This document shows positions 44,387 to 57,375 of a stretch of DNA of 64,000 bases, piece by piece. The DNA comes from Myxococcales bacterium (GTDB lineage: Bacteria > Myxococcota_A > Polyangia > Haliangiales > Haliangiaceae). The stretch spans positions 1 to 64,000 of the forward strand of contig CANKMW010000020.1 in assembly GCA_947483555.1 (NCBI GenBank), written 5' to 3'. The notes beneath the pieces are model-generated. The model made no database searches, had not been told where the DNA came from, and saw only the letters and a list, made by a program, of their open reading frames with translations. Position 1 is the first letter of the stretch. The number at the start of each line of letters is the position of its first letter. Both the position numbers and the translations under genes were made by a program.

Positions 44387-44469
44387 CCCACGCACCGTCG
44401 GTCCGCCCCGCCCACCAGCGAGCCCATCCCGGGCTCATCCGGCGCCTTCGCACCGGGCCTGGTCGGCGG

Positions 44470-44490
44470 GGCTTCCTGGTTCCGGAAGCC
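44470..44490 (+). other. Intergenic hairpin after the DUF4331 operon
   Basis: GGCTTCC (44470-44476) and GGAAGCC (44484-44490) form a perfect 7-bp stem. A wider pair, GCCCCGCC (44405-44412) and GGCGGGGC (44465-44472), lies around it. It may help end transcription, but no T-tract follows. Confidence 0.35.
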
Positions 44491-44619
44491 GGCTCAGGGC
44501 CCCACCGTGTGGCCATCAGGGTATCCTCCGCTCGCGGCCGGTCCGGGGAGGATCCGCCGTCCCGTCATGGACCCACCTGCCGTGCGACGTCGTCGCCTGG
44601 GAACCCGCTGTCGTGGCGG

Positions 44620-45687
44620 ATGTCGGATCGTTGCTATGCGATCGCGCTGTTGCTGACCGCCATAACGTTGGTGATCGGTGGCGCCCAGGCCGCGGGCGGC
44701 TGGCCGTTCCTGCCGCCGGAGAGCGAAGCCGCCGATCTGGTCGGCTTCAACGTCGCCGCGTGCCTGTCGTGGGCGGCGCTGGCCGCGGTGGCGCGGGCCG
44801 GCCGCAGCTACGACGCCGCCGCGATCCCGCTCGCCATCGCCACCGTCGTGCTGTACGCGGTCACGCTCGCCGCGTTCACGCTGTTCACCGGGCCGTTCGG
44901 CGCGCCGGGCTGGGTCGGGTTCCTCGGCGGCGCGGTGATCGGGTATGTCCTGTTCCCACGCTGGGTGTCGCTGAGCGGCCTGTTCCTCTATGTCGCGCTG
45001 GTGGTCGGTGGTGCGGTGATGATGGCCGGCGGTCGCTTCGACGGCACGCTGCTGGGACCGGCGGCGCGGGTGGTCCAGCTCGACGAAGCGGCGATCGTGC
45101 GCGGCGCGGTGTCGTCGCTGCTGATGAGCGGGCTCACCTTCACGATCATCATGTGGATCATCGACCGCTGGCGCGACCGCGAGGCCCGCTTCGAGCGCCT
45201 GGCCACCACGGACCCGCTGACCGGGGTCGCCAACCGACGCCTGCTGTTCGACCAGTCGAAGCGCGAGCTGGCCCGCACCCGCCGCTACGGCACGCCGACG
45301 TCCTTGATCATCGTCGACCTCGATCACTTCAAGGGCATCAACGACCAGTACGGACACCTGGTCGGCGACCTGGCCCTGACCCACGCCGCCACCGTGCTCG
45401 GCGACGCCATCCGCGACGCCGACATGATCGCCCGCTACGGTGGCGAGGAGTTCGGCATCCTCCTGCCGATGACCGATCTCGACGGTGCCTTCGAGGTCGC
45501 CGAGCGCTGCCGATCGCGGCTCGCCGATCGGCCGTTCGTCGCCGATTGCGGCTCGGTTTCGATCACCGCCAGCCTGGGCGTCGCGTCGACGTCCAAGGAC
45601 GGCAACGTCGACGAGCTGCTCCGCCGCGCCGACGACGCGCTGCTGCGCGCCAAGTCGCTCGGCCGCAATCGCATCGAGAGAGGCTAG
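44620..45687 (+). CDS. Membrane-bound diguanylate cyclase
   Basis: 355 residues from ATG 44620. Six hydrophobic helices (about 6-185) form an unrecognised membrane sensor, possibly MASE-like. The GGDEF domain follows (about 195-352): TDPLTGVANRRLLFDQ, IIVDLDHFKGINDQYGH, active-site GGEEF with RDAD five residues before it (the product-binding I-site), and ASLGVAST. Both active and inhibitory sites are intact, so it should make cyclic di-GMP and be feedback-controlled. No effector gene is next to it. No clear ribosome site. Confidence 0.9.
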   Translation: MSDRCYAIALLLTAITLVIGGAQAAGGWPFLPPESEAADLVGFNVAACLSWAALAAVARAGRSYDAAAIPLAIATVVLYAVTLAAFTLFTGPFGAPGWVGFLGGAVIGYVLFPRWVSLSGLFLYVALVVGGAVMMAGGRFDGTLLGPAARVVQLDEAAIVRGAVSSLLMSGLTFTIIMWIIDRWRDREARFERLATTDPLTGVANRRLLFDQSKRELARTRRYGTPTSLIIVDLDHFKGINDQYGHLVGDLALTHAATVLGDAIRDADMIARYGGEEFGILLPMTDLDGAFEVAERCRSRLADRPFVADCGSVSITASLGVASTSKDGNVDELLRRADDALLRAKSLGRNRIERG

Positions 45688-46238
45688 GCCCTGGCGTGAC
45701 TATTCCAGTGCGCGAGTGTCAGTCAGCCGGTCTTGTGAAGCTCGGCCGCGTGGCCCTCGACCTGTCGTGATTTGACGGTCGACGCGGCCCGCTGGGAGAG
45801 ATCGTAACGGCAGGATCCCCGGCGCCGCGACTATCCGGCCGACCGGGCCGCTGGGTCAGAACTCAACGCTCAAGCGGCCATCAACGCTCGGGCACGAACG
45901 TCGATCAGTCCGCGCTCCCGTGTCTATCTCCGTCGCTGCGAACCGCGGTGGTGGTGCGAGCACGGAGGCGTGGTGGGGCCGCCCGCCCGAGCGCGGCCCA
46001 CGTGGGACGGCGCGACGTCCGCAGCTCCACGGGAGGGCAGCCCGAGTGGATCGATCCGCGAGCTCCGCGGTGGCAGCGCTTGGCGTGGTCATCCCAAGCG
46101 AGGACCCGGCGCGCAGGACCACGTGGGTCGTCGCGATGGGCAGGCCCCACCGCGCCGGCCGCCGCACGGCACGCCGGGACGGGAGCATCACCAGATCCCG
46201 CTCCGCGCCGACGACGCGCTACCGCGCGCCAAGGTCGA
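45688..46238. other. 550-bp stretch without a convincing gene; contains a GGDEF-end fragment
   Basis: Frames here give Arg/Pro/Gly-rich strings without motifs. At 46201-46233 a 33-bp piece matches the end of the diguanylate cyclase gene (45619-45654) with a 3-bp deletion and about three changes. The stretch may therefore be a decayed partial duplication. No promoter or RNA gene was recognised. Confidence 0.5.
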
Positions 46239-48578
<2,340 letters not shown>

Positions 48579-48705
48579 CGTCTTCACCTTTGTTCGCCTC
48601 ATACCACAACTGGTTCGGACGCCCGGCCGAGCGATGTTCTTCCGGTCCTGATCGGTCCTACCCCGTCCTACCTCACGCCGATCACCGTTATCCGGGCGAA
48701 TCGGT

Positions 48706-49203
48706 TCAGGGCTTGCAGCTGAGCGCGACCAGCTGGCCGGTTCCGCCACGCAGCGAACGCCCGACCACCAGAAAATCGCCGGCGTCGACCGCGACCTTGC
48801 TGTCGAGCACGCGCTTGCCGTCGCTGTCGTCGAGGGTGATGCCGAGCGCGACGCGGGCCTTCTTGGGGCCCCGCGCGGTCACCTCGCGCAGGATCAAGCC
48901 GGCCTTGCCGTGGACCAGCGTCAACGTGCTCCCCTTCATCAGCTCCAGCGTCACCGTGTGCGCGCCGAGCCGCTTGAAGGTGTTCCACGACGAGAACGGC
49001 GGCTTCTTCAGCTTCTTCTCGAGCGGGCGCAAGGCGGGGTCGACCGCCGGGGCGTCGCTGGTGGAGGCCTCGATCTCGAGCACCGTGCAGGCCACCGGGG
49101 CGTCGGCACGCGCGTCCGTCGGGTCGAAGAACCCGAGCAGGACAGCGCCCGCGATCAGCGCCCCAGCGGATCGACGTACCGACGTCAGTCTCGATCGTTT
49201 CAT
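48706..49203 (-). CDS. Secreted protein of unknown function
   Basis: 165 residues. A signal peptide ends near ARA-DAP (about 34). The mature protein is small and beta-rich (HTVTLELMKGSTLTLVHGKA, ALGITLDDSDGK, FLVVGRSLRGG) and has two Cys that may bond. Its ATG overlaps the stop of the anti-sigma-like gene (ATGA), so it belongs to the sigma operon. Perhaps it senses or responds to envelope stress; nothing in the sequence proves this. Confidence 0.7.
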   Translation of the reverse strand: MKRSRLTSVRRSAGALIAGAVLLGFFDPTDARADAPVACTVLEIEASTSDAPAVDPALRPLEKKLKKPPFSSWNTFKRLGAHTVTLELMKGSTLTLVHGKAGLILREVTARGPKKARVALGITLDDSDGKRVLDSKVAVDAGDFLVVGRSLRGGTGQLVALSCKP

Positions 49204-49811
49204 ATCCCCTCCAGAACGTCGTCCGGGGTCACCCAGATCACGGCGGTGTCACTGCCCCCATCCTCGCCCTCGATCGTGAACACCGTACCGGTCCCGCCCG
49301 ACACCTCGAGCGATTCGACCTCGGGCGGGGTCGCCACCAGCACGATCGGATCGCGGGGTTCTGGCCCCGCGCTGCTGCCGGTCACCGGCACCTCCACGGT
49401 GCGGATCTCGACCTGCGGCTCGGCGCGCAACACGAACGCGAGGGCCGCCACGGCGCCGGCGGAAAGCGCTCCGGTGAGCAGGTGCCCGCGATGGACGTCG
49501 ACCCACTGCATGAGCCGGACCCACATCCCACTCGACTCCACCGCCGCCGGCGCGGCGCGGACCGCCTCGTCGACACTGGCGGTCGGAGCGTCGAGGCGGC
49601 GCTCGACCAGCCCCCACAGGGCACCGAGCCGATCCTCGGCATCATCGGCGGCCAGCTCGAGGTGACCACGCACCAGCTCCCCGACCTGGCGAAGGCCGGC
49701 GATCTTGGCCGCCCCGGCAGCGCCGGCGGCGCGCTCGACCGAGCTCGCCTCGGCAGCGTCGAGCTCGCCGTCGGCCAGCATCATCAGATCGGGGTCGGTT
49801 ACCTTGGACAC
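49200..49811 (-). CDS. Anti-sigma-factor-like membrane protein
   Basis: 203 residues from GTG 49811, which has AGGAAA 6 nt upstream; the GTG at 49847 would overlap the sigma gene's stop. The short N-terminus (DPDLMMLADGELDAAEASSVERAA in parts) resembles zinc-less anti-sigma domains, with one membrane helix near residues 108-126 (LLTGALSAGAVAALAFVL). An outside part of about 70 acidic, beta-rich residues ends the protein. Position directly after the RpoE-like gene supports the call. The ZAS zinc motif (HxxxCxxC) is not present. Confidence 0.7.
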   Translation of the reverse strand: MSKVTDPDLMMLADGELDAAEASSVERAAGAAGAAKIAGLRQVGELVRGHLELAADDAEDRLGALWGLVERRLDAPTASVDEAVRAAPAAVESSGMWVRLMQWVDVHRGHLLTGALSAGAVAALAFVLRAEPQVEIRTVEVPVTGSSAGPEPRDPIVLVATPPEVESLEVSGGTGTVFTIEGEDGGSDTAVIWVTPDDVLEGI

Positions 49812-49846
49812 GGGTTTCCTGGGAAGGTTAGGTGCGGGTCGCAGCA

Positions 49847-50545
49847 CTATGACGAGGGATCCTCGGCCTCTGATTCAATGTCGCGGCGATCTTCCGCCGG
49901 GCCAGCCGCTTCCAGGCCGGCCGGTCGATCGTAGAGATCTGCCAGGCGCTTCTGCATGTTGCGCCGAGCATGGAAGAGCCGGGACATGATGGTCCCCTTG
50001 CTGCATTCCATCGCCTGGGCCATTTCCTCGTAGGAAAGGCCCTCCAGCTCGCGCATGACCAGCACCGCCCGGTGATTGGCGGACAGCTCGTCGAGGGCGA
50101 CCGCAACCCGGTCCCGGATCTCCTTGTCCATCAGCGCGCGGCCAGGATTTCCCCCCACAATCCGCGGTATTAGCGACTCTTCGCCGAGTGCCCCTTCATC
50201 AAGGTTGCCGTCCGCAAAGTCGACCACCTTGTGGCGCCGGTTCTTGCGCAGGTGGTCGATCGCAAGGTTCATCACGATCCGGTAGAGCCAGGTATAGAAG
50301 CTCGCCTGGCCCTCGAACTTGTCGAGGTGCCGGTGGGCCTTGATGAAGGCATCCTGGACCACGTCGAGCGCATCGTCGGGGTTGCGAACCACCCCGAACG
50401 CCAGTGAATAGGCGCGACGGCTGTAGCGTTCGAACAGCGAGCGAAACGCGGCTCGGTCGCCCTGCTGCGCCAGGGCCACCAGCTTGCGATCGTCCCCCAC
50501 GTCCCGGGCGGGACGGGTGATCGCCTGCTGGGCCGGCTTGGTCAC
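49847..50545 (-). CDS. RpoE-like ECF sigma factor
   Basis: 232 residues from GTG 50545; a TATAAC hexamer ends 7 nt upstream. Region 2: [21 protein letters not shown] and [21 protein letters not shown], read in parts. Region 4: [19 protein letters not shown] and [25 protein letters not shown] in parts. This pattern ([27 protein letters not shown]) is close to the RpoE1 type of Myxococcus. It heads an operon with an anti-sigma-like gene, a secreted protein and probably the GT51 gene, and is divergent from the DUF4175-MoxR block, which may be its target. Confidence 0.92.
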   Translation of the reverse strand: MTKPAQQAITRPARDVGDDRKLVALAQQGDRAAFRSLFERYSRRAYSLAFGVVRNPDDALDVVQDAFIKAHRHLDKFEGQASFYTWLYRIVMNLAIDHLRKNRRHKVVDFADGNLDEGALGEESLIPRIVGGNPGRALMDKEIRDRVAVALDELSANHRAVLVMRELEGLSYEEMAQAMECSKGTIMSRLFHARRNMQKRLADLYDRPAGLEAAGPAEDRRDIESEAEDPSS

Positions 50546-50552
50546 GGTCGCG

Positions 50553-50558
50553 GTTATA
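50553..50558 (-). promoter_or_regulatory. Candidate -10 hexamer (TATAAC) for the sigma operon
   Basis: TATAAC on the minus strand ends 7 nt before GTG 50545. It fits the leaderless spacing although the last base is C. Confidence 0.4.
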
Positions 50559-50603
50559 CCGCACGGGGTAGGAGCCGTCGCCAGATCCCTCTCTCATGTG
50601 TGC

Positions 50604-53600
50604 ATGGGCGCGGTAGACTCCTCGGATCGGACGAGCACCCTCGTCCGGGGTGCCGTGTCGTTGCCGCTAGCCTCCATTCGAACCTTCCTGGCCGCCGTGC
50701 GCGCGCGCTTGCGCCGCAACGCCGCCGCGGCCGCGGTGATCGCGGCGATGGCGAGCGTTGCCGCGCTGGCGCTGGCACTGCCGCTCGCCGCGTGGGCGGT
50801 GTCGCCGACCCGCGCGACGGCGCTGGCGATGATCGCGACCGCCGGGATGATCGTCGCGCTGGGTTCGATCGCCGTCGTGGTGCTCGGTCTTGTGGTGCCG
50901 GCGCGGCGCTGGAAGAGCGACGCGGCCGTCGCGCGGTGGGTCGGGGTTCGCGAAAAACCGCTGGCGTCGGATCTGCTGTCGACCGTCGAGCTCAACGCGG
51001 CTCCGCCGGGGCCGAGCGCGGCGTCGCCGGCGCTGATCGCCGCGCTCACCGACGTGACCAGCGCGCGCGTCGGGCGCATCGACGTCAGGGCGCTGATCGA
51101 TCGCCGCTGGGTGCGGCGCGGCGGGATGATCCTGGGCGGGCTGGCGCTGGCCCACGGCGCGGCGCTGGCGTTCGCGGGCGGCGCGATCGCCGGCGGCTGG
51201 CACCAGCTCTTCGAACCGCCGGCGCGGCCGTTCGGCGGCGCCGCTCAGTCACCGGTACCGCTGGCCGGCGATCTCGGGATCGTGCTCACGCCACCGGCGT
51301 ACAGCCGGCGCACACCGTTGCACCTGCCGTCGACCGCCGGCGACTTCCGGGCCCTGGCCGGGACCCTGGCCCGGTTCTCGACCCGGCCACTCGACGCGGT
51401 CGGCACGCTGTCGATCGTGCTCGAGCGTGACGGCGCGGAGCCCGAGCTGGTCGAGCTGTCGGCGACCGGCGACGGCGAGGTGGCCGGCGAGATCACCATC
51501 ACCACCGCGGCACGCTATCGCTTCCAGAGCGAGCGACCGGGCGGACAGCGAACCATCGAGGCGGTCGCCCACGTCATCGAGCTCGAGCCCGACCAGGCGC
51601 CCGCGGTCGAGCTCTACGCGCCGGGCGACGATCTCGACGTCACCGACATGAAGCGCGTGGAGCTCGCGTATGTCGTCGAGGATGATTTCGGCGTCGGCAA
51701 GGTCGAGCTGGTGTGGGACGTGAACGGTCGCCTCGAGCGCAAGGCGCTGGCCAACCTGCCGAACGCGCCCGGCCGCGCGCAGGGCAAGGTGGTGTGGGAT
51801 CTCGCCGAGGTCGCGCTGCCACCCGGCGCGCTGGTCACGTACCACCTCGAGGCCCTCGACAACGACACCGTCGACGGCCCCAACGTCGGCCGCTCGCGCG
51901 ACCTGCGCCTGCGCGTGTTCTCGCCGCGCGAACGCCACGAGCAACACCTGGCCCGGCAGGCCGAGCTGGCCGAGAAGGTGCTGGGAGCCCTGGGCCAGCG
52001 GCTGACGACCGTCGATCCCGGCGCCCCGCCACGCGACGAGCTGCACCGCCAGCTCGCCGACATCACCGTCGAGCTCGGCACCCTGGCTGCCGCCTACCAG
52101 GCCGACACGCTCGCCGACGACGGGCTGCGCGAAGCCCTCGAGGCGATGCGCGGCCGCATCGACAAGCTGGTCGCGCTCGAAGCCCGTCAGCTCGATCGCG
52201 AGGAGGCCGCGCTGGCCGCCGCGACCAAGCGCGGCGCCGCCCCACCACGGCTGGCGCCCGCGCGCTGGACCGCCGTCGACAAGCAGGCGGTCGCCGAGCT
52301 CGAGGATGATGCGCTGTCGCTCGCCGACTGGCTCGAGCGCGAGCAGATGGAGGGCATGCTCGACGTCGCCGACGAGATCGACGCCCACCAGAGGCGACTC
52401 GCCGAGCTGCTCGCCGAGTACGCCCGCACCGGCGACGACAAGCTCAAGGCCGAGATCCTGCGTCAGATCCGCGCCATCGAGCAGCGGCTGGCCGAGCTGG
52501 CCGGCAAGCGCCGCCACGTCGCCGAGGATGTGCTCGATCAGTTCGTGCACGCCCAGGCGCTGCAGGACCAGCGCAACGAGGGCTGCCTCGATGAGGTCCG
52601 CCGCCTGGTCGACAAGGGCAACGCGGTCGCCGCCCAGGCCGCGCTCGAGCGTTGCCGCCACGGGCTCGACGACGCGGCCGCCGCGATGGAGACGGCGTTG
52701 CGGGGGCTGCGCGGTGATCGTTTCGCCGACGGCGAGAAGAAGCTCGACGAGCTGCTCGACGAGCTGGCCGACGTCACCCGCGAGGAGGCCGACATCGCGG
52801 CCGAAGCCGACCGGGTCTTCGAACGTTATGCGGAACGCGCCGACGATCTCATGCACGACCTGGCCCGCGGCGCGCAACGTCGCCTCGGCGCCACCGTCGA
52901 TCGGCTGCAAGAAAAGCTCGACCGGGTCCCCGACGGCGGCCTGACGCCGTTCGCGCGCGAGGAGCTGGAGATCGTCGACAAGCGCCTGACCGACCTCGAG
53001 CGGATGCTCACCGACGGCGACATCGCCGAGGCGCTGGGCATGGCCCGCCAGGCCCGCCAGTCGCTCGAGACCGTGGCCGGAGAGCTCGACGCCGCGCTCG
53101 CCGACGACCCGCGCTCGCCGTGGGCGCCGGCGACCTCCGATGCGCTCGACGCCGTCGAGTCCGCGCACCCGCTCGCCGACAAGCTGGTCGACGAGCTCGA
53201 GGCGATGACGCCCTCGCCCGACCAGATCCTGGGCGCCGACGACAAGCGCCGCATGGACGCGCTGCGCCGCCGCCAGGGCATGAACCGCGATCGCGCCCGT
53301 CGCCTCGGCGAGCGGGCCAAGACGGTGCCCGGGCTGCCCGGCGATGCCGGTGCCTCGATCGCGCGCCGGCTTGGCGAAGCCGGGACCCCGATGGACAACG
53401 CCGAGCAGCGCATGGCCAAGCGCGATCCGTCGGGCGCCCGCGACGAGGCGCGGGCGGCCGCCGAGGCGCTCGAGCGCGCCCGGCAGGAGGCCCAGAAGGC
53501 GGCCCGCCAGGCGCAGTCCCAAGGCGACGCCGCCACCGGAGACGAGCCGGTGCGCATTCCGGGCGCCGACGAGTACCGGGCCCCCGAGCGATTCCGCGAG

Positions 53601-53684
53601 GACCTGCTCGAGGCGATGAAGCGACGGGCGCCCAGCGGTTACGACGAGCAAGTGCGGCGCTATTACGAGGAGCTGATTCGATGA
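50604..53684 (+). CDS. DUF4175-family membrane protein with long coiled coils
   Basis: 1026 residues from ATG 50604; a GTG at 50655 is an alternative because a TAGACT hexamer at 50613-50618 could be the promoter. Three hydrophobic helices (about 38-55, 68-90, 178-200) precede beta-domains (LGIVLTPPAYSRR, VVEDDFGVGKVELVWDV, LVTYHLEALDND) and then about 550 residues of charged helices forming coiled coils (LLAEYARTGDDKLKAEIL, RRLGEAGTPMDNAEQRM). This is the DUF4175/TIGR02302 layout found near MoxR-VWA genes. Its stop overlaps the next gene (ATGA). The protein is likely a periplasmic or membrane scaffold. Confidence 0.8.
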   Translation: MGAVDSSDRTSTLVRGAVSLPLASIRTFLAAVRARLRRNAAAAAVIAAMASVAALALALPLAAWAVSPTRATALAMIATAGMIVALGSIAVVVLGLVVPARRWKSDAAVARWVGVREKPLASDLLSTVELNAAPPGPSAASPALIAALTDVTSARVGRIDVRALIDRRWVRRGGMILGGLALAHGAALAFAGGAIAGGWHQLFEPPARPFGGAAQSPVPLAGDLGIVLTPPAYSRRTPLHLPSTAGDFRALAGTLARFSTRPLDAVGTLSIVLERDGAEPELVELSATGDGEVAGEITITTAARYRFQSERPGGQRTIEAVAHVIELEPDQAPAVELYAPGDDLDVTDMKRVELAYVVEDDFGVGKVELVWDVNGRLERKALANLPNAPGRAQGKVVWDLAEVALPPGALVTYHLEALDNDTVDGPNVGRSRDLRLRVFSPRERHEQHLARQAELAEKVLGALGQRLTTVDPGAPPRDELHRQLADITVELGTLAAAYQADTLADDGLREALEAMRGRIDKLVALEARQLDREEAALAAATKRGAAPPRLAPARWTAVDKQAVAELEDDALSLADWLEREQMEGMLDVADEIDAHQRRLAELLAEYARTGDDKLKAEILRQIRAIEQRLAELAGKRRHVAEDVLDQFVHAQALQDQRNEGCLDEVRRLVDKGNAVAAQAALERCRHGLDDAAAAMETALRGLRGDRFADGEKKLDELLDELADVTREEADIAAEADRVFERYAERADDLMHDLARGAQRRLGATVDRLQEKLDRVPDGGLTPFAREELEIVDKRLTDLERMLTDGDIAEALGMARQARQSLETVAGELDAALADDPRSPWAPATSDALDAVESAHPLADKLVDELEAMTPSPDQILGADDKRRMDALRRRQGMNRDRARRLGERAKTVPGLPGDAGASIARRLGEAGTPMDNAEQRMAKRDPSGARDEARAAAEALERARQEAQKAARQAQSQGDAATGDEPVRIPGADEYRAPERFREDLLEAMKRRAPSGYDEQVRRYYEELIR

Positions 53685-55270
53685 GGCGCCGGCTCCCATG
53701 CTCGGTCATCGCGCTGGCGACCCTGGTGATGGTGACGCCGTCCGCCGACGCGCGGCGCGATCGCTCGCTGAGCGGTGACGCGCTCAAGGCGGCGCGGATG
53801 ATGAGCTCGGCGCGGGTCGGCGACGCCCGGCCGCTGATCGCCGACCTGGTCCGCAAGGCGCCCGACGCCCCCGAGGTCAAGTGGCTCGAAGCCGAGCTCG
53901 CGTTCCTCGATGGCGACTACGCCGGCGCGGTCGCCAAGCTGTCCGGGGTCCCCGATGACACCCTCGCCGGCCTCGCCGGTCAGACCCGACAGCTGGCCAC
54001 CCGGACCCGTGATGTCACCAGCGGCTTCGCCCACCAGGACTCGCCCAAGGGCCGGTTCACGATCTACTACGCCCCCGGCCCCGACGAGGTCATCGTCGAG
54101 CTCGCCGGCGAGGTGCTCGACGCCGCGTGGGAGACCATCGGCGACGACCTCGGCTGGCGGCCGGCCGGCAAGGTCCGGGTCGAGATCGTGTCGGCGCCCG
54201 CCGATCTGGCCCAGGTGTCGACGCTGACCGAGGAGGAGATCGAGACCACCGGCACGATCGCGCTCTCCAAGTACGAGAAGCTGATGGTGGTCACGCCGCG
54301 CGCGACGCTGACCGGCTACCCGTGGATGGACACGCTCGCCCACGAGTACACCCACCACGTCATCGCCCACGCCTCGCACGACACCGTCCCGGTGTGGCTG
54401 CACGAAGGCCTGGCCCGCTTCGAACAGACCCGCTGGCGGGCCGCCCCATCGAGCGCGCTGCCGGCCACCGATCAACAACTGCTGGCCAGTGCGCTGACGC
54501 GGCGGCGGCTGATCGATCTCGACGCCATGCACCCGTCGATGGCCAAGCTACCCAGCCAGGAGGCCGCGGCGCTGGCCTACACCGAGGTGTTCACGCTGGT
54601 GGCCTGGCTCCACGGCAAGGTCGGCTATGGCGGGCTGCGCCAGGCGCTGGCGTTGCAGCAGGACGGCAAGAGCGCCCGCCGCGCGCTCGGCGAGGTGATG
54701 GGCACCAGCTGGAGCAAGGTCGAGAAGGACTGGAAGGCGCACCTGCGCACGCTCGATCTGTCGGCCGGCAAGGCGAGCGCCGGCCACGGCCGGCGGGTCC
54801 GGTTCGACAAGGGCGGCGGCAGCGACGAGAACGTCGGCATCGACGAGGTCGGCAACACGCGCGCCCGCCGGTTCGCGAGGCTCGGCGGCATGCTGCGGGC
54901 GCGCGGCATGACCGCGGCCGCCGCCCTCGAGTACGAGAAGGCGCTGGCCGCCAGCGGCAACGTCGATCCGTACGTCGCCGGCAAGCTGGCCCGCACCTAC
55001 GTCGAGCTCGGCCAGCACGACAAGGCCATCGCCCTGGCCCGACCGCTGGTCGCGCTCGACGAGCACGACGCGGTGCCGGCGGTCACGCTCGGCGTGGCGC
55101 TGGCCGCTGGTGGTGACCACGCCGGGGCCCGAGCTGCGTTCGAGCAGGCCCTCCGGGTCTCGCCGTTCGACCCGGCGGTACGATGTGGCCTCGCCGACGC
55201 CTACGACCACCTCGGCGCCGCCGCCACCGCCCGCCGCGAGCGCGCCGCGTGCGAACGTCTGCGCAACTAG
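53681..55270 (+). CDS. Gluzincin-type metallopeptidase with TPR-like C-terminus
   Basis: 529 residues. A signal peptide (1-24) is followed by a helical repeat region and a zinc-peptidase domain: HEYTH (221-225) and, 17 residues after the last His, Glu242 in VWLHEGLARFEQ. This HExxH...E layout belongs to the gluzincins (peptidase MA clan). GRFTIYYAPG and LMVVTPRATLTGYPWMD are typical of the family. TPR-like helices (ALEYEKALAAS, DAYDHLGAAATARRE) end the protein. It should act in the periplasm or outside. Overlaps the DUF4175 gene; the MoxR operon follows after 43 bp. Confidence 0.85.
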   Translation: MRRRLPCSVIALATLVMVTPSADARRDRSLSGDALKAARMMSSARVGDARPLIADLVRKAPDAPEVKWLEAELAFLDGDYAGAVAKLSGVPDDTLAGLAGQTRQLATRTRDVTSGFAHQDSPKGRFTIYYAPGPDEVIVELAGEVLDAAWETIGDDLGWRPAGKVRVEIVSAPADLAQVSTLTEEEIETTGTIALSKYEKLMVVTPRATLTGYPWMDTLAHEYTHHVIAHASHDTVPVWLHEGLARFEQTRWRAAPSSALPATDQQLLASALTRRRLIDLDAMHPSMAKLPSQEAAALAYTEVFTLVAWLHGKVGYGGLRQALALQQDGKSARRALGEVMGTSWSKVEKDWKAHLRTLDLSAGKASAGHGRRVRFDKGGGSDENVGIDEVGNTRARRFARLGGMLRARGMTAAAALEYEKALAASGNVDPYVAGKLARTYVELGQHDKAIALARPLVALDEHDAVPAVTLGVALAAGGDHAGARAAFEQALRVSPFDPAVRCGLADAYDHLGAAATARRERAACERLRN

Positions 55271-55313
55271 CTTCCTCGTCATCTGACTCATCTCCGGCCG
55301 TGCTCGAAGGACC

Positions 55314-56453
<1,140 letters not shown>

Positions 56454-56460
56454 CCCGCTG

Positions 56461-57375
56461 ATGCCTCGCCTCGATCCGGTCGCGCTCGCCCGCCTCGGCA
56501 GTCTGCCGCTCAAGGCGCGGGTGATCGTCGAGGGCGCGCTGTCGGGGCTGCACCGCGCGCGCCTGCACGGCTCGTCGGTGGAGTTTGCCGAACACAAGGA
56601 GTACTCGCCCGGTGACGAGCTCCGCCACGTCGACTGGCGCGCCTACGCCAAGCTCGACCGTTACTACGTCAAGCAATACGAGCAGGAGTCGCAGCTCACG
56701 GTCTTCGTGGTCCTCGACGGCTCGGGATCGATGCGCTTCGCCGGCGCCGGCATCTCCAAGCTCGAGTACGCCGGCCTGTGCCTGGCCGCGCTGGCCTACC
56801 TGGTGGTCCAGCAGCAGGACAAGATCGGATTGCTGGTCTTCGGCGGCCCCGGCGGTGACATCCTGGTGCCGGCGCGGGCGCGGACGTCCCACCTCACCGA
56901 TGTCCTCGGCGTGATCGATGGCGCGATCGCCGGCGACAGCGGCGACGATGGCTCGCCGGCGGCGGCGCTCGATCGGGTCGGCGAGCTGGCGCGGCGCAAG
57001 CGCGCCCTGGTGGTGCTGGCGTCCGACCTGTTCGACCCCGACGACCGCACGGTGGCGGCGCTGCGCCGCCTGCGCGCTCAGCGCCACGATGTCGCCGTCC
57101 TCCACATCCTGGCCCCCGAAGAGCGCAGCTTCCCGTACGAAGGCCTGACGCTGTTCGAGGCGCTCGAGAGCGACCACCGGCTGCTCGCCAACCCGGCCGC
57201 GATCCGCAAGGATTACCTCGACCGGATGGACGGCTTCCTGCGTCGGGTCAGCGACGAGCTCACCGCCGCCGGCGTCGAGTACCACCTGTGCCCCACCGAT
57301 CGCGCGGTCGAGGACACCCTGCTCGAGTTGCTGGCGACCCGCCAGCGCCTGCAGCTATCGGGGGCGCGGCGATGA
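56461..57375 (+). CDS. DUF58-family VWA-like protein
   Basis: 304 residues. The DUF58 signature GDELRHVDWRAYAKLDR (read as GDELRHVDWR and AYAKLDR) leads into a von Willebrand A domain with the metal site DGSGSM (86-91) and LVVLASDLFDP. It starts 7 bp after the MoxR stop and its stop overlaps the next ATG (ATGA), so the three are one operon. DUF58 proteins are MoxR partners in assembling periplasmic enzyme complexes. No signal peptide is seen. Confidence 0.92.
   Translation: MPRLDPVALARLGSLPLKARVIVEGALSGLHRARLHGSSVEFAEHKEYSPGDELRHVDWRAYAKLDRYYVKQYEQESQLTVFVVLDGSGSMRFAGAGISKLEYAGLCLAALAYLVVQQQDKIGLLVFGGPGGDILVPARARTSHLTDVLGVIDGAIAGDSGDDGSPAAALDRVGELARRKRALVVLASDLFDPDDRTVAALRRLRAQRHDVAVLHILAPEERSFPYEGLTLFEALESDHRLLANPAAIRKDYLDRMDGFLRRVSDELTAAGVEYHLCPTDRAVEDTLLELLATRQRLQLSGARR

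Noticed and set aside
45856..46191. 111-residue minus-strand frame in the gene-poor stretch
   Set aside because: No motif, no ribosome site, Arg/Pro/Ser-rich; kept only as part of the intergenic note.
51249..53699. 816-residue minus-strand frame opposite the DUF4175 gene
   Set aside because: Leu/Gly/Val/Arg shadow without motifs; the plus-strand gene is embedded in an overlapping operon.
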